From Pseudotabrizicola sp. (lineage in GTDB: Bacteria; Pseudomonadota; Alphaproteobacteria; Rhodobacterales; Rhodobacteraceae): 64,000 nt of DNA. Numbering within the stretch: position 1 is the first letter of the stretch; every line of letters begins with the position of its first letter. Positions 1 through 8,230 of this stretch are shown one piece after another. The DNA is taken from positions 1 to 64,000 of the forward strand of contig NZ_JAUXOV010000076.1 in the NCBI RefSeq assembly GCF_030684215.1, in the 5' to 3' direction. Position numbers and translations under genes: made by a program. The notes beneath the pieces are model-generated. The model did no database searches. It saw nothing but the letters and a program-made list of their open reading frames with translations, and had not been told where the DNA came from.

Positions 1-64
1 GACCTTCCGATAGAGTTCCACGATTAAAATACCCCCGCCCTCCCTGTCGCCAGAAAGGGCCAAA

Positions 65-132
65 GTGGCAAAGTTTTACTCTGCCCGCAGCAGGACTATC
101 CCGCCACTTCCGTGGCAAACTTTTGCACTGCC
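65..132. repeat. imperfect 21-bp direct repeat pair
   Basis: Two copies of GTGGCAAAnTTTTnCnCTGCC lie at 65-85 and 112-132, identical at 18 of 21 positions and 47 bp apart. The spacing is between four and five helical turns, so they could be binding sites on nearly the same face, but no protein is identified. Confidence 0.5.
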
Positions 133-319
133 GTTCTCACACGCAACGCTTAGCGGCGATCCGCGCTGGCCGCGCAGGTTGCGAAAGCCGAAGCAGACGA
201 ACGAGGTGGTGCGAGACATGGAGCGCGATGGCATCTTGGCAAAGGAACCATACCAGCGCCCGAACCGAACTTGGGCGGAACGGTGGATGGTGATGCGCGA
301 CCCGAGCAAGCCCTATTGA
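65..319 (+). CDS. small hypothetical protein
   Basis: Possible 84-residue protein from a GTG start; the frame is closed by a TAG at 11-13, so it is not the tail of a gene entering from the left. The C-terminal half (E/R/W-rich, containing DGILAKEPYQRPNRTWAERW) looks more protein-like than the N-terminal half, which lies over a pair of direct repeats. I do not recognise a family. It could instead be a decayed fragment of a mobile-element gene. No convincing ribosome binding site is visible. Confidence 0.3.
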   Translation: MAKFYSARSRTIPPLPWQTFALPFSHATLSGDPRWPRRLRKPKQTNEVVRDMERDGILAKEPYQRPNRTWAERWMVMRDPSKPY

Positions 320-326
320 GCTGAGG

Positions 327-450
327 GCACACAGTGCACACAGTGGCACACGGTATGCTTTGTGCCACCGTGTGCACACTGTGCCGTGTCCCGGCACACA
401 GTGTGCGGGGGTATATAGGGGGGACACTGTGCAGTGCCGCTTTGTGCACC
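327..450. repeat. palindrome-dense CACACAGTG / CACTGTG array
   Basis: The stretch begins with a perfect tandem of CACACAGTG (328-336 and 337-345), followed by a degenerate third copy. Inverted forms (CACACTGTG near 376-383), a perfect palindrome GCACAC-A-GTGTGC (394-406) and CACTG-TG-CAGTG (425-436) follow. Such density of one short motif in both orientations resembles an operator or iteron cluster. It sits between a doubtful small ORF and a large orphan gene in accessory DNA. Function unknown. Confidence 0.6.
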
Positions 451-623
451 CCCTACGCGCCCGCCCGCGCGCGCAACGGTCGAGCGGTTTACAGTTGTTC
501 AACGAGCCATAGCCCGCAACGTGCTTGAATGGTTAGCCTGCGCGGCGCGCCTGCCCTTGGGCGCAAGCCTACGGCAAGCCCACCCTGCCGGTCGCCGCAT
601 TGGCCTCCACTAGCCAAACTAGG
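451..623. other. intergenic, no recognised feature
   Basis: GC-rich spacer between the repeat array and the stop codon of the convergent large orphan gene. It contains a run of alternating CG (CCCGCCCGCGCGCGC) but no gene, RNA or clear hairpin terminator that I can support. Confidence 0.4.
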
Positions 624-2399
624 TCAGGGGTCGGGCGCGTGACGTCTCAAGTCGCCCCCTGTCACACCGAATGCCTCTGCAACGTTTTCAATAAGCTGCG
701 CGGCCTGTTGAATTAGCGGTGCCGAACGATCCACACCAAGTCTTGAATAGCATTCCTCAATGTCGGAACTTGATAGGTGTGCATCAGCACCACGCAGATC
801 ATACACTCCGAAAAGTGGTGTCATTCGTTTGTATGCATAGCTTTCTTCGGTGTACTTCGCCAACAACTTCTGGAGCAACTTGAGTGTCCCTTGGTCGGTC
901 TTACCCTCCCCGAGCGCGCGGAGCAGGTTTGTTTTGTTAATCCGCTCAATCGTTGCCTTCACAACGTCCTTGGCTAGGGAACGCAGCCCATTCTCATCGA
1001 CACCGCGAAAGCGATGAATTCGCCCTTCCAGTTCTTCAACCTCATGATGATCTCTTAGAAGCATTGCTTCAAACTTCTGTTGAAAGACTCCGTCGAGCCA
1101 TGAAATTGCGCTATGAAGCAGAAATTCTGGAGATTTGGTACCTGCGGGTTTGCAGGCCATTTGAGCCTGCATCAGTTCAGCGGACACGCCTCCATCTGGG
1201 CGACAGTTGTGCGCGACCCATATCCGTCGCTCCCATAGCGGTCTGCGAGCAATGTCATATGCGTAAGCATTGATTAGCCCTAACTTGTTCACACCGAAAT
1301 GTAGGAGCCAGTCTGGAGATGGTGAAACTCCACCAGTATCGCGGGTGTACCACTTCATGGTCGCGCCTCGACGGGACAACAGGTCATTCACCACACTGGG
1401 TTGAAACCACAAATATTTGCCGACTTCCTCTCGATTGAGGGTCTTTAGGTCAACACGCCCCCCACCGCCGTCAAGTCGGACCATGAGGGTTTCGTCCGGT
1501 TCTCCGTAACCGATCAGACAGGATTTTGCGGCGGGTTCGATCCATTCACCGCGCCACATCTCACCACAAACATGGAAGCGACCGCCCTCATCGCCGCGAA
1601 CGCCTTTTCTGGTCGCCGTCTCCGTGGCTTCATCGTCGTTGCCGGAGAAGTCGGGGACTTCCTCCTCAGGGTCAACGTCAGTTCTCCACGCAGTGAAAAC
1701 AGCCCACGTCGTACCGGGGAAATCACCTGATGCGTCGATTTCGTTGCAGCGGACTTCCAGTCGGTCGTTGGGTTCAGAAACGAGCGAAAAATCTTCGGGC
1801 CAATCAAAATTAGGATTGTCCTGAATAACCGCGCGACGTTGCCGGTAGTAGTACAGGCGTAGAGCAGCGTCTCTCGCCGCCAAATAGTCCTTGAGGTATT
1901 CCGCGCGGATTTCAACGAAGGATACCGTTCCGTCGCCCTTCCGCGTCAGCCTTATTACTTGCTCATACCCCTCATTGGGACGCACCCAATAGTCGCCCTC
2001 CTCCAGAAGGCCATAGGCCAATATAAAATCTTGATTGATGAAGATCTGTCTTTGATGAGAAGAATTGAGATATTGAGTCAGGACCAGCCTAAGCCCTAAG
2101 CGACCGTCGGGGTCATCATAAAAGGATTCCGCCTCAAGATACTGCCCATCATCCTTCAAGTATGGAGTTGTATTGTCGAGCGACCAATAGTGCCAATCCA
2201 GACCTTCCGCCTTCTCGCGCTTGCTGTTGAAGACAACCGCCGACCCAACGGCCAGCACTTCTTCGACATGTCCTAGTTCAGGGTATTTCCCCCTCTCAAT
2301 GGGAAGAATGCTTCCATATACAGGGATCCAAACAGCACGGGAAAATAGCCTCTTCCGAAGGTCCCTTAGTTCAAACCATTCCTGACTAAACTCTTCCAT
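624..2399 (-). CDS. large hypothetical protein with possible HEPN-type Rx4H motif
   Basis: A 591-residue protein of unrecognised family, starting at the ATG at 2399 (a TTG six bases upstream is the alternative). No signal peptide or membrane segment is seen. The middle is rich in acidic patches. The C-terminal ~150 residues look helical, with charged heptad-like stretches, and contain DLRGADAH, where Arg536 and His541 give an R-x4-H spacing like that of HEPN ribonuclease domains. Base composition is visibly lower in GC than the chromosomal genes to the right, consistent with transfer. It is alone on its strand among phage-like genes. A defence or abortive-infection role is possible but is inference only. 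Confidence 0.75.
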   Translation of the reverse strand: MEEFSQEWFELRDLRKRLFSRAVWIPVYGSILPIERGKYPELGHVEEVLAVGSAVVFNSKREKAEGLDWHYWSLDNTTPYLKDDGQYLEAESFYDDPDGRLGLRLVLTQYLNSSHQRQIFINQDFILAYGLLEEGDYWVRPNEGYEQVIRLTRKGDGTVSFVEIRAEYLKDYLAARDAALRLYYYRQRRAVIQDNPNFDWPEDFSLVSEPNDRLEVRCNEIDASGDFPGTTWAVFTAWRTDVDPEEEVPDFSGNDDEATETATRKGVRGDEGGRFHVCGEMWRGEWIEPAAKSCLIGYGEPDETLMVRLDGGGGRVDLKTLNREEVGKYLWFQPSVVNDLLSRRGATMKWYTRDTGGVSPSPDWLLHFGVNKLGLINAYAYDIARRPLWERRIWVAHNCRPDGGVSAELMQAQMACKPAGTKSPEFLLHSAISWLDGVFQQKFEAMLLRDHHEVEELEGRIHRFRGVDENGLRSLAKDVVKATIERINKTNLLRALGEGKTDQGTLKLLQKLLAKYTEESYAYKRMTPLFGVYDLRGADAHLSSSDIEECYSRLGVDRSAPLIQQAAQLIENVAEAFGVTGGDLRRHAPDP

Positions 2400-2670
2400 T
2401 GTCAACCTTTTGCGACGGTTCGCCCGAGTTCAAGATGTGGTAGGAGGTGTGGCAATGCAAGCCTAGATGCAGGCTGCCAGCAACGGCACAGTGACTCGAA
2501 AGTCTTTCCCAAATCGTGACGGGGTGACAAGTCTCAGTGTCCCGCATATATGCAATAAGACGTTCTGAGCCACTTAAAACATTGATACAAAAAGAAAAAA
2601 GTAGCTGACCTATCCCGAGAACAGGTAACCTTGCAGCACATAGCAAGCCTCTATCAGGGTTATCAGCACC

Positions 2671-3372
2671 ATGTCCGACGAAATTGACATCCGAGTCTCC
2701 CCCTCCCTTCACCCCAAGGTCGTGGAGGAGCTTGAAGACTTCGAGGAAATGAAAGACGTCCTCGGAGCCACGCAAACCGCGTTCAGCACCGCCTATGAGG
2801 GGCTGCGGGCGGTCCACAATACACGCGAGGTCGTGGGCAAGAACCCCGGCTGGACCGCCGAGCAGAAGCTGCTCCAGGTGGACAACTTCGCCAAGAAGCA
2901 CCTCGACAAGATCACCCGGACCTTCGACGCGACCCGGAGCAATCTGGAGCGCAGCATCGCCTATCTTGACGGCGAGTTGTCGCAGCCCGTGCAGGCGCGT
3001 GCCGCCAGCACCATCGCCAATCAAATCCGCGACTATGCGCGCCAACTGCCCAGCGAGAAGCTGCACAAGTTTGTGGCGGATGCGATTGACGGCGGGGACC
3101 ACGATACCGTCACCGCAATCCTCGGCGCGCCTCCATACCTGTCCGGCTTGACCGCCGACTTCCAGAAAACCTACCTGCGCCTCTACCACGAGCGCAGCAA
3201 CCCCGCGACCGCCAAGCGCCTCAAAGCGATGCGCGCCGCCAAGGAACTGATCGAGACCCGCGCTGGCAGGGTGTTTATCGAGATGGAGCGCGCCATCGGC
3301 GGGCAGTCGTCCAAGGCGAACATGGTCCGCAAGGCACAGGAAGCCGCTGAGAAGGCGCTCGGCGGTATCTGA
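2671..3372 (+). CDS. hypothetical protein, first gene of phage-like cassette
   Basis: A 233-residue, highly charged, predicted helical cytosolic protein, with long amphipathic stretches in the N-terminal two thirds and a Lys/Ala-rich C-terminus. I recognise no catalytic motif. It precedes a DUF5681-like gene and a series of tiny overlapping genes, a layout typical of phage or phage-satellite modules. It could be a scaffold, portal-associated or DNA-packaging accessory protein, but nothing in the sequence decides this. Confidence 0.7.
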   Translation: MSDEIDIRVSPSLHPKVVEELEDFEEMKDVLGATQTAFSTAYEGLRAVHNTREVVGKNPGWTAEQKLLQVDNFAKKHLDKITRTFDATRSNLERSIAYLDGELSQPVQARAASTIANQIRDYARQLPSEKLHKFVADAIDGGDHDTVTAILGAPPYLSGLTADFQKTYLRLYHERSNPATAKRLKAMRAAKELIETRAGRVFIEMERAIGGQSSKANMVRKAQEAAEKALGGI

Positions 3373-3404
3373 TCGAAACATGATTACATCACGGAATCGC
3401 CCGC

Positions 3405-3839
3405 ATGACTGAAGCATCTGAAACCACCGCGCCCTCCAAGTGGACGCCCGGAATGCCCAGCCCAAACCCGGCCGGACGTCCGCGAGGCATCATCGACAAG
3501 CGGCAGAAGCTGCAAGCTGCGTTTGCCGACGACGCGGTAGCCATCGCAAAGGTTGTCACGGCGAAGGCGTTGGAGGGCGACATGCAGGCGGCGAACATCG
3601 CCCTTGCCCGCATTGCGCCACCCATCCGGGCACAGGCGGAACGGGTCCAGTTCGAGTTGAGCGACGACGCGCCCATGTCGGAGCAGGCCCGCCAAATCCT
3701 TATTGCGGTGAGCGAGGGCAAGCTGGACGCCGACACCGCCCGCATCCTTATCGGGTGCATCCAATCCGTCGCGGGCATCCGCGCGGTTGAAGACCTTGAG
3801 AGCCGCATCATCACATTGGAGGCTAAGACGATCACATGA
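3405..3839 (+). CDS. DUF5681-like protein (phage packaging-associated)
   Basis: A 144-residue protein whose N-terminus carries the DUF5681 signature: KWTPGMPSPNPAGRPRG, a variant of the usual W-x-P-G-x-S-G-N-P-x-G-R-P-x-G. Proteins with this motif are commonly found beside phage terminase genes and are often annotated as small-terminase-like. The rest is helical and acidic. Its stop overlaps the next start as ATGA, indicating translational coupling. No large terminase subunit is present in the window, so the module is partial or belongs to a satellite. Confidence 0.75.
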   Translation: MTEASETTAPSKWTPGMPSPNPAGRPRGIIDKRQKLQAAFADDAVAIAKVVTAKALEGDMQAANIALARIAPPIRAQAERVQFELSDDAPMSEQARQILIAVSEGKLDADTARILIGCIQSVAGIRAVEDLESRIITLEAKTIT

Positions 3840-4225
3840 CAAACATCTGGACACCCGGCGGCGGTCGCGTCGCTACCATGGCACCCGGCCCTGACGACTT
3901 GTTCGTGGTCACTGCCGTATCGGGCCGTAGGGCATTGCTGCATACCGTGGACCAATACGGGCACGCCCTCAGGCTGGCAGAAGCTGCCGCCAGCACAGCG
4001 CCCATGCCTGTCACGATCAGGGTGATGCCGCTGTCGTTGCGTGAGGCCCAAGCGCTCGGGTTCTTGCCCAGCGAAGACCTCATCAGTGACCATGCGCCCG
4101 CAGAGGAAGCGGACAATCGCAATCTGGTTGTTCACACCTGCATGGACGTGCTGCAAAACTGCAACGAAGCTGCGCCTCGCGCTGAAGCGCTGCGGCTGCT
4201 CAAGGAAATGGGGGTGATGGGATGA
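3836..4225 (+). CDS. hypothetical protein, coupled cassette gene
   Basis: A 129-residue protein starting within the previous stop (ATGA) and ending in an ATGA overlap with the next gene. The N-terminal half is beta-rich (VATMAPGPDDLFVVTAVSG and following), and the C-terminal half is helical. No known family is recognised. Real coding is supported by the overlaps on both sides and the continuous same-strand frame. Confidence 0.6.
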   Translation: MTNIWTPGGGRVATMAPGPDDLFVVTAVSGRRALLHTVDQYGHALRLAEAAASTAPMPVTIRVMPLSLREAQALGFLPSEDLISDHAPAEEADNRNLVVHTCMDVLQNCNEAAPRAEALRLLKEMGVMG

Positions 4226-4404
4226 GCGACGACCGCCCCCTGAAAGCTGGTGGCGACCGCGCCACCCCTCCAACTCTTGCCGACCGTCAGGCCATCCACC
4301 AGCGGGACGCCGAGGCGGTCGCAGCGCGCAAGCGCTATGCCGACCAGCACCTTGCCGCCGCCCCGCGCCTTGGCGCAGCGTTGCGGGCGCTGGAATCGGA
4401 CTGA
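4222..4404 (+). CDS. small hypothetical protein
   Basis: A 60-residue Ala/Arg/Asp-rich helical protein, starting in the ATGA overlap with the upstream gene. It has no recognisable domain. Position in a chain of coupled genes is the main evidence for it. Confidence 0.5.
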   Translation: MSDDRPLKAGGDRATPPTLADRQAIHQRDAEAVAARKRYADQHLAAAPRLGAALRALESD

Positions 4405-4408
4405 CCAC

Positions 4409-4648
4409 ATGCCCAGCGTTCAAGCCCTTCTGCGGCGCGTCCAGCGGCTTGAGACCGCCCGCACCGCAACCCCGTCGCCCATCGTCCAGCTCTACGGGTC
4501 GGTTGATGGTTTCGCTGACGGTGCCGAGGGGCTGGACAGGGTGGACTTCCCCCTCGTGCTCGCTGCTCTGCGCCGATGGGAGGCTGACGGGGTGTGGAAC
4601 CACTGGCACCGGCAGCGCAACGGCATGTGGGAAGGCTCCGCGCGATGA
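4409..4648 (+). CDS. small hypothetical protein
   Basis: A 79-residue protein from the ATG at 4409, four bases after the preceding stop. The same frame is open further upstream to 4250, but that part overlaps the upstream gene. Its stop overlaps the next start (ATGA). It starts with a short helix (SVQALLRRVQRLETA), then a segment rich in Trp/His (VWNHWHRQRNGMW). No family recognised. Confidence 0.5.
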   Translation: MPSVQALLRRVQRLETARTATPSPIVQLYGSVDGFADGAEGLDRVDFPLVLAALRRWEADGVWNHWHRQRNGMWEGSAR

Positions 4649-4887
4649 CCGATAGGCGCTATGGGGTCCGCGCGCCGCCCGGTTTCAGCGAACCTGCGCC
4701 GTGGGCGTGGGACGGCGGCAAGCGCCGCGAGCCTGTGCTCGATCTGGATCGCACGCCGCCCCAAGTGGTGCGGCATGTTGGCTGGCGCGTGTGCCTCAAG
4801 TGCGCAAACCCGTTCTTCAGCGACGACACCACACGGATTCGCTTGTGCCATCGGTGCAAGGGGACCGACAAATCCGCTGCCATGTAA
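4645..4887 (+). CDS. small CxxC-CxxC zinc-ribbon protein
   Basis: An 80-residue protein starting at the ATG that overlaps the upstream stop. Two cysteine pairs, CLKC and CHRC, are separated by about 17 residues, a classic small zinc-ribbon layout. Phage and plasmid genomes often carry such proteins near their packaging or regulatory genes. It is the last gene before the hairpin terminator at 5012. It probably binds zinc; whether it contacts DNA, RNA or protein is unknown. Confidence 0.6.
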   Translation: MTDRRYGVRAPPGFSEPAPWAWDGGKRREPVLDLDRTPPQVVRHVGWRVCLKCANPFFSDDTTRIRLCHRCKGTDKSAAM

Positions 4888-5011
4888 GGGGACTGGCAGA
4901 GCGGCGGGAGCGGGCTCGCCACCCGCGACGGGGCATAGCGTTCAGTTCCCCGATAAATCCAACGAACGCAGACAGGGCGTGGGGCCTCCTTTACTTGCGT
5001 GACCTGCCCAG

Positions 5012-5039
5012 CACCCTCGCCGCAAGGCGGGGGTGTTTT
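5012..5039 (+). terminator. Rho-independent terminator of the phage-like cassette
   Basis: CACCCTCGCC-GCAA-GGCGGGGGTG forms a ten-pair stem with one mismatch and a stable GCAA tetraloop, followed by TTTT. It lies 125 bases after the zinc-ribbon gene, on the plus strand. Confidence 0.75.
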
Positions 5040-5152
5040 GCTGTACGAGTCAGCGACTGGCGGCGGCTGCTATTGGTGGGCTTATGACCCCAAAAGCAGC
5101 ACTCACCGAGGCCGTTAGGCCTTCGGTAAGTAGCTGTTTTTGTAGGGATTTT

Positions 5153-5227
5153 TGGCTCCGGCGGTAGGGATCGAACCTACGACCAATTGATTAACAGTCA
5201 ACTGCTCTACCGCTGAGCTACGCCGGA
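5153..5227 (-). tRNA. tRNA-Asn (GTT)
   Basis: All arms fold. The acceptor is TCCGGCG/CGCCGGA with G as discriminator and an encoded CCA. The D arm is GCTC/GAGC, the anticodon stem GTTGA/TCAAT with loop CTGTTAA, and the T arm GTAGG/CCTAC with loop TTCGATC. The anticodon GTT reads Asn codons. The total is 75 nt including CCA. Its 3' end faces the accessory region at 1-5150, so it is a likely island attachment site. I found no second copy of the 3' end inside the window. Confidence 0.97.
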
Positions 5228-5286
5228 ACATGTGGGCCGTATAGCAAGTGGTTTTGGGGGCGTAAAGGGGCTTTGGGGAAAAATCG

Positions 5287-6183
5287 TCAGGCAATGTCAG
5301 ATCGGGTGAAGATTGTTTGCGGGCCGGGTGGGTCATTGTAGGTGATCACTTTTCTTTCTGAAAGATCAATAAGATGCGCCAGAATGTTTCTTTGGGCTGC
5401 AGGGCGCAGGGCGGTGGGGGTATCGTGATAGATCTGTGCGGTCAGGCGCAGGGGATCGGATGGGCCGCTGTGCAGCACGCGCAAGACTTCGGCCTCGCGC
5501 TCTTTTCTGTGCCGGATCAGCGCGTGCAGGCGGGCGGCGGGGTCCTGAACGGCGGCGCCGTGGCCGGGCAGCATCAGGCTCCACTGCTCAGACGCCAGCC
5601 GCGCAAGCGAGGCCATGTAGTCTGCCATGTCGCCATCAGGCGGCGAGATCAGGCTGGAAGCCCAGCTCATCGCATGATCGCCAGACAGCAGAACGTCACC
5701 AAATCCAAGGCAGATATGCCCTCCCATATGGCCGGGGGTGTGGATCACCCGCAGACCCTTTCCACCACTATCCAGCACATCACCATCGGTCAGCAGCCTG
5801 TCGGGGCGAAAGCCATCGTCCACGCCCTCGCCACCACCCACCAGCCCCTCGGCGGCCAGGCGCTGCATCACCGCGCTGCGGCCCGATCTTGCATCGCCAA
5901 AGGCCAGTATCGGTGCCGCGGCGCGCGCCGACAGCAGCGGGGCCGCAGCCGAATGGTCCTTATGAGCATGGGTGACAACAATGGCTGCCACCGTCTCGGC
6001 ACCAAGGGCCGCCAGCACGGCATCAATATGCTGTGGATCTGCCGGGCCGGGGTCAACAACGACCACACCCTTGCCTTGCCCAAGGATATAGGTGTTGGTC
6101 CCTGGTCCGGTCATCGGCGACGGGTTGGGTGCCAGAATGCGCCTTATATCCGGCGTGACCCACTCCACACGTCCCGTCTGCAT
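5287..6183 (-). CDS. MBL-fold metallo-hydrolase, LACTB2-like
   Basis: A 298-residue metallo-beta-lactamase-fold hydrolase. The metal motif is THAHKDHS (His72, His74, Asp76, His77), a variant of the usual HxHxDH. It is followed by HTPGHMGGH, the SGDH loop and the PGHG motif. The winged-helix-like C-terminus (residues ~215-298) matches the LACTB2/glyoxalase II-like subgroup, whose members cleave RNA or thioesters. The start is the ATG at 6183, 46 bases from the divergent kinase gene, so they share a short promoter region. Substrate unknown. Confidence 0.85.
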   Translation of the reverse strand: MQTGRVEWVTPDIRRILAPNPSPMTGPGTNTYILGQGKGVVVVDPGPADPQHIDAVLAALGAETVAAIVVTHAHKDHSAAAPLLSARAAAPILAFGDARSGRSAVMQRLAAEGLVGGGEGVDDGFRPDRLLTDGDVLDSGGKGLRVIHTPGHMGGHICLGFGDVLLSGDHAMSWASSLISPPDGDMADYMASLARLASEQWSLMLPGHGAAVQDPAARLHALIRHRKEREAEVLRVLHSGPSDPLRLTAQIYHDTPTALRPAAQRNILAHLIDLSERKVITYNDPPGPQTIFTRSDIA

Positions 6184-6229
6184 CTGTTGTCCGCTTCCCT
6201 TTGGTCTGTGCTGCGGCTAGGCTAACGCG

Positions 6230-7552
6230 ATGCGCCTGAGCCTCAAGCCCTTTTTGCCCCGCAGCCTGTTCGGCCGTGCCGCGCTGATTCTGATTGTGCC
6301 CACCGTAGCCATTCAGTTGATCGTCTCTATTGCCTTTATCCAGCGGCATTTCGAAGGGGTGACGCGGCAATTGGTGCATGGTGTTGTGATGGAACTGGCG
6401 CTCCTGCGCGAGGCTGTCGATGGCTCCAGCAGCATTGAGTCGGCGCTTGCAACGGTCCAGCCCCTCGCCGAGGCGGTAGAGATGGTGGTGGAACTGCCCG
6501 CCGTGTCAATCGCGGCGCAGGATACGCGCGACTGGGCCGATCTGACCGCGCGCCCGGTGATTGCCGAATTGCGTGAGCGTTTGCCAAATGTGCTGTCGGT
6601 TGATCTGGCCAGCGTCAAGGGCAGGGTCTTGCTGACCGAAGCCACTCGCTTCGGGCCGATGCAAGTGTCGCTGCCACGCGGTCGGGTTTCAGCCTCTAAC
6701 CCGCATCAGTTGCTGGTGATCATGATGCTGGCCTCGATTCTGATGACCTTGATCGCCTTTATGTTCCTGCGCAACCAATTGCGACCGATCAAGCGGCTCG
6801 CCGAGGCTGCTGAAGCCTTTGGCAAGGGTGAAGCGGTGCCTTACAGGCCGCGCGGCGCGTTGGAGGTGCGGGCAGCGGGGGGGGCGTTTCTGGACATGCG
6901 CGCGCGGATTGAACGCGCGATTGAAACCCGCACGTTGATGCTGTCCGGGGTCAGCCACGACCTGCGCACCCCGATCACCCGGTTGCGGCTTGGTCTGTCC
7001 ATGCTGCCCGAAGATGAGGAAGTGCAGGCGCTTTTGTCGGATGTGCGCGAGATGGAGCGGCTGGTGGATGAGTTTCTGGCCTTTGCCCGTGGCGATGCGA
7101 TGGAAGAACCGGTCGAGGCAGACCCGGCCCAGATTGCCGCGCGCATTGTGGATAATGCCGCGCGCTCAGGCCGTAGTCTCGCGTGGGAGTCGCGGCTGTC
7201 AGGGCCGATCACGCTGCGCCTGCGACCGCAGGCGGTGCAGCGCGCGGTCGAAAATCTGCTGGGCAATGCGCAGCGCCATGGCGATCAGGTCAGGCTGACC
7301 CTGTCGGCAACCGAGCGGACGGTGCGTTTTGTGGTCGAAGACAACGGGCCGGGGATCCCAGAGGCGCAACGCGAAGCCGCGATGGCCCCTTTTGCCCGGC
7401 TTGGTGGCGCGCGTGATCCCAATCAGGGCGGCGGCGTTGGCTTGGGCCTGTCGATTGCGGCAGATGTGGCGCGCAGTCATGGCGGGCGCTTGCTGCTGGG
7501 CCGGTCTGACAGTCTGGGCGGGCTGCGGGCAGAACTGGTTCTGGCCCGTTGA
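6230..7552 (+). CDS. EnvZ-like membrane sensor histidine kinase
   Basis: A 440-residue two-component sensor. A first membrane helix (~15-36), a periplasmic loop of about 120 residues and a second helix (~158-178) are followed by a HAMP linker. The HisKA helix carries SHDLRTPITRLRL, with His243 the likely phosphorylation site. The HATPase domain follows, with N box (NLLGNAQRHG), G1 (VEDNGPGIP) and G2 (GGGVGLGLSIA). It is of the EnvZ/OmpR-partner type. No response regulator is adjacent in this window, so the partner is encoded elsewhere. The neighbouring MBL gene is divergent. Confidence 0.9.
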   Translation: MRLSLKPFLPRSLFGRAALILIVPTVAIQLIVSIAFIQRHFEGVTRQLVHGVVMELALLREAVDGSSSIESALATVQPLAEAVEMVVELPAVSIAAQDTRDWADLTARPVIAELRERLPNVLSVDLASVKGRVLLTEATRFGPMQVSLPRGRVSASNPHQLLVIMMLASILMTLIAFMFLRNQLRPIKRLAEAAEAFGKGEAVPYRPRGALEVRAAGGAFLDMRARIERAIETRTLMLSGVSHDLRTPITRLRLGLSMLPEDEEVQALLSDVREMERLVDEFLAFARGDAMEEPVEADPAQIAARIVDNAARSGRSLAWESRLSGPITLRLRPQAVQRAVENLLGNAQRHGDQVRLTLSATERTVRFVVEDNGPGIPEAQREAAMAPFARLGGARDPNQGGGVGLGLSIAADVARSHGGRLLLGRSDSLGGLRAELVLAR

Positions 7553-7576
7553 TTCTGGGCCGTTCAATCTGTCCCG

Positions 7577-8230
7577 TCAAAGCGCGACCGGCTGGCCGAG
7601 CGGGCTGACAACCGGGCCACCGGCGGCGACCGCGTCTTCTGCATCGTGGGTGACCAGCACTGCCGGAAGCCCCTCATTGCGCACGCGCGACAGAACAAAG
7701 CTGCGGATTTGGGCGCGCAGGCTGGCATCCAGCCGCGAAAACGGTTCATCCAGAAGCAGCGCGCAGGGTTGGGCCAAAAGTGTGCGCATCAGCGCCACCC
7801 GCGCCCGTTGCCCGCCCGAAAGTGTTGCCGGATCGCGCGCGGCAAAGCCTGAAAGATCGGCGGCATCCAGTGCGGCGTCAATCGCTGCGCGCCGCGCCTG
7901 CCGCCCCTTGACTGAAGGGGGCAGGGCAAAGGCCAGATTTTCCCCGACAGACAGGTGCGGAAACAGCACGTCATCCTGGAACAGCAGGCCAACCCGGCGT
8001 TGGTGCGCGGGCAGGGTGGTGATGTCGCGCCCCATCAGGATAACCCTCCCTTCGGTTCGAAACGCGGGCGACAGGGTGCCCATCACCGCCGCAAGTGCTG
8101 TTGATTTGCCTGACCCCGACGGGCCCATTATTGTCAGCACCTCGCCGGGGGCGACAGCCAGATCGAGCGCCACAACCTGCGCTGCCCCGTGATAGACGCA
8201 CAGGCCCTGTAGCTCCAGCACACCCGTCAT
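7577..8230 (-). CDS. ynjD: ABC transporter ATPase, YnjD-like
   Basis: A 217-residue ABC ATPase energising the adjacent permease. Walker A is GPSGSGKST, the signature LSGGQRARVAL, Walker B ALLLDEPFSRLD, and the switch His lies in VTHDAEDA. The start is the ATG at 8230, which overlaps the permease stop as ATGA; a longer reading into the permease gene is antisense-free but not needed. The set binding protein - large permease - short ATPase with a ynjF neighbour matches the ynjBCD system of enterobacteria, sometimes proposed to import thiamine-related compounds. Confidence 0.85.
   Translation of the reverse strand: MTGVLELQGLCVYHGAAQVVALDLAVAPGEVLTIMGPSGSGKSTALAAVMGTLSPAFRTEGRVILMGRDITTLPAHQRRVGLLFQDDVLFPHLSVGENLAFALPPSVKGRQARRAAIDAALDAADLSGFAARDPATLSGGQRARVALMRTLLAQPCALLLDEPFSRLDASLRAQIRSFVLSRVRNEGLPAVLVTHDAEDAVAAGGPVVSPLGQPVAL

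Noticed and set aside
2386-3465. Minus-strand frame of about 360 codons
   Set aside because: Antisense to the first cassette gene; the plus-strand genes have overlaps and a shared terminator that support them instead.
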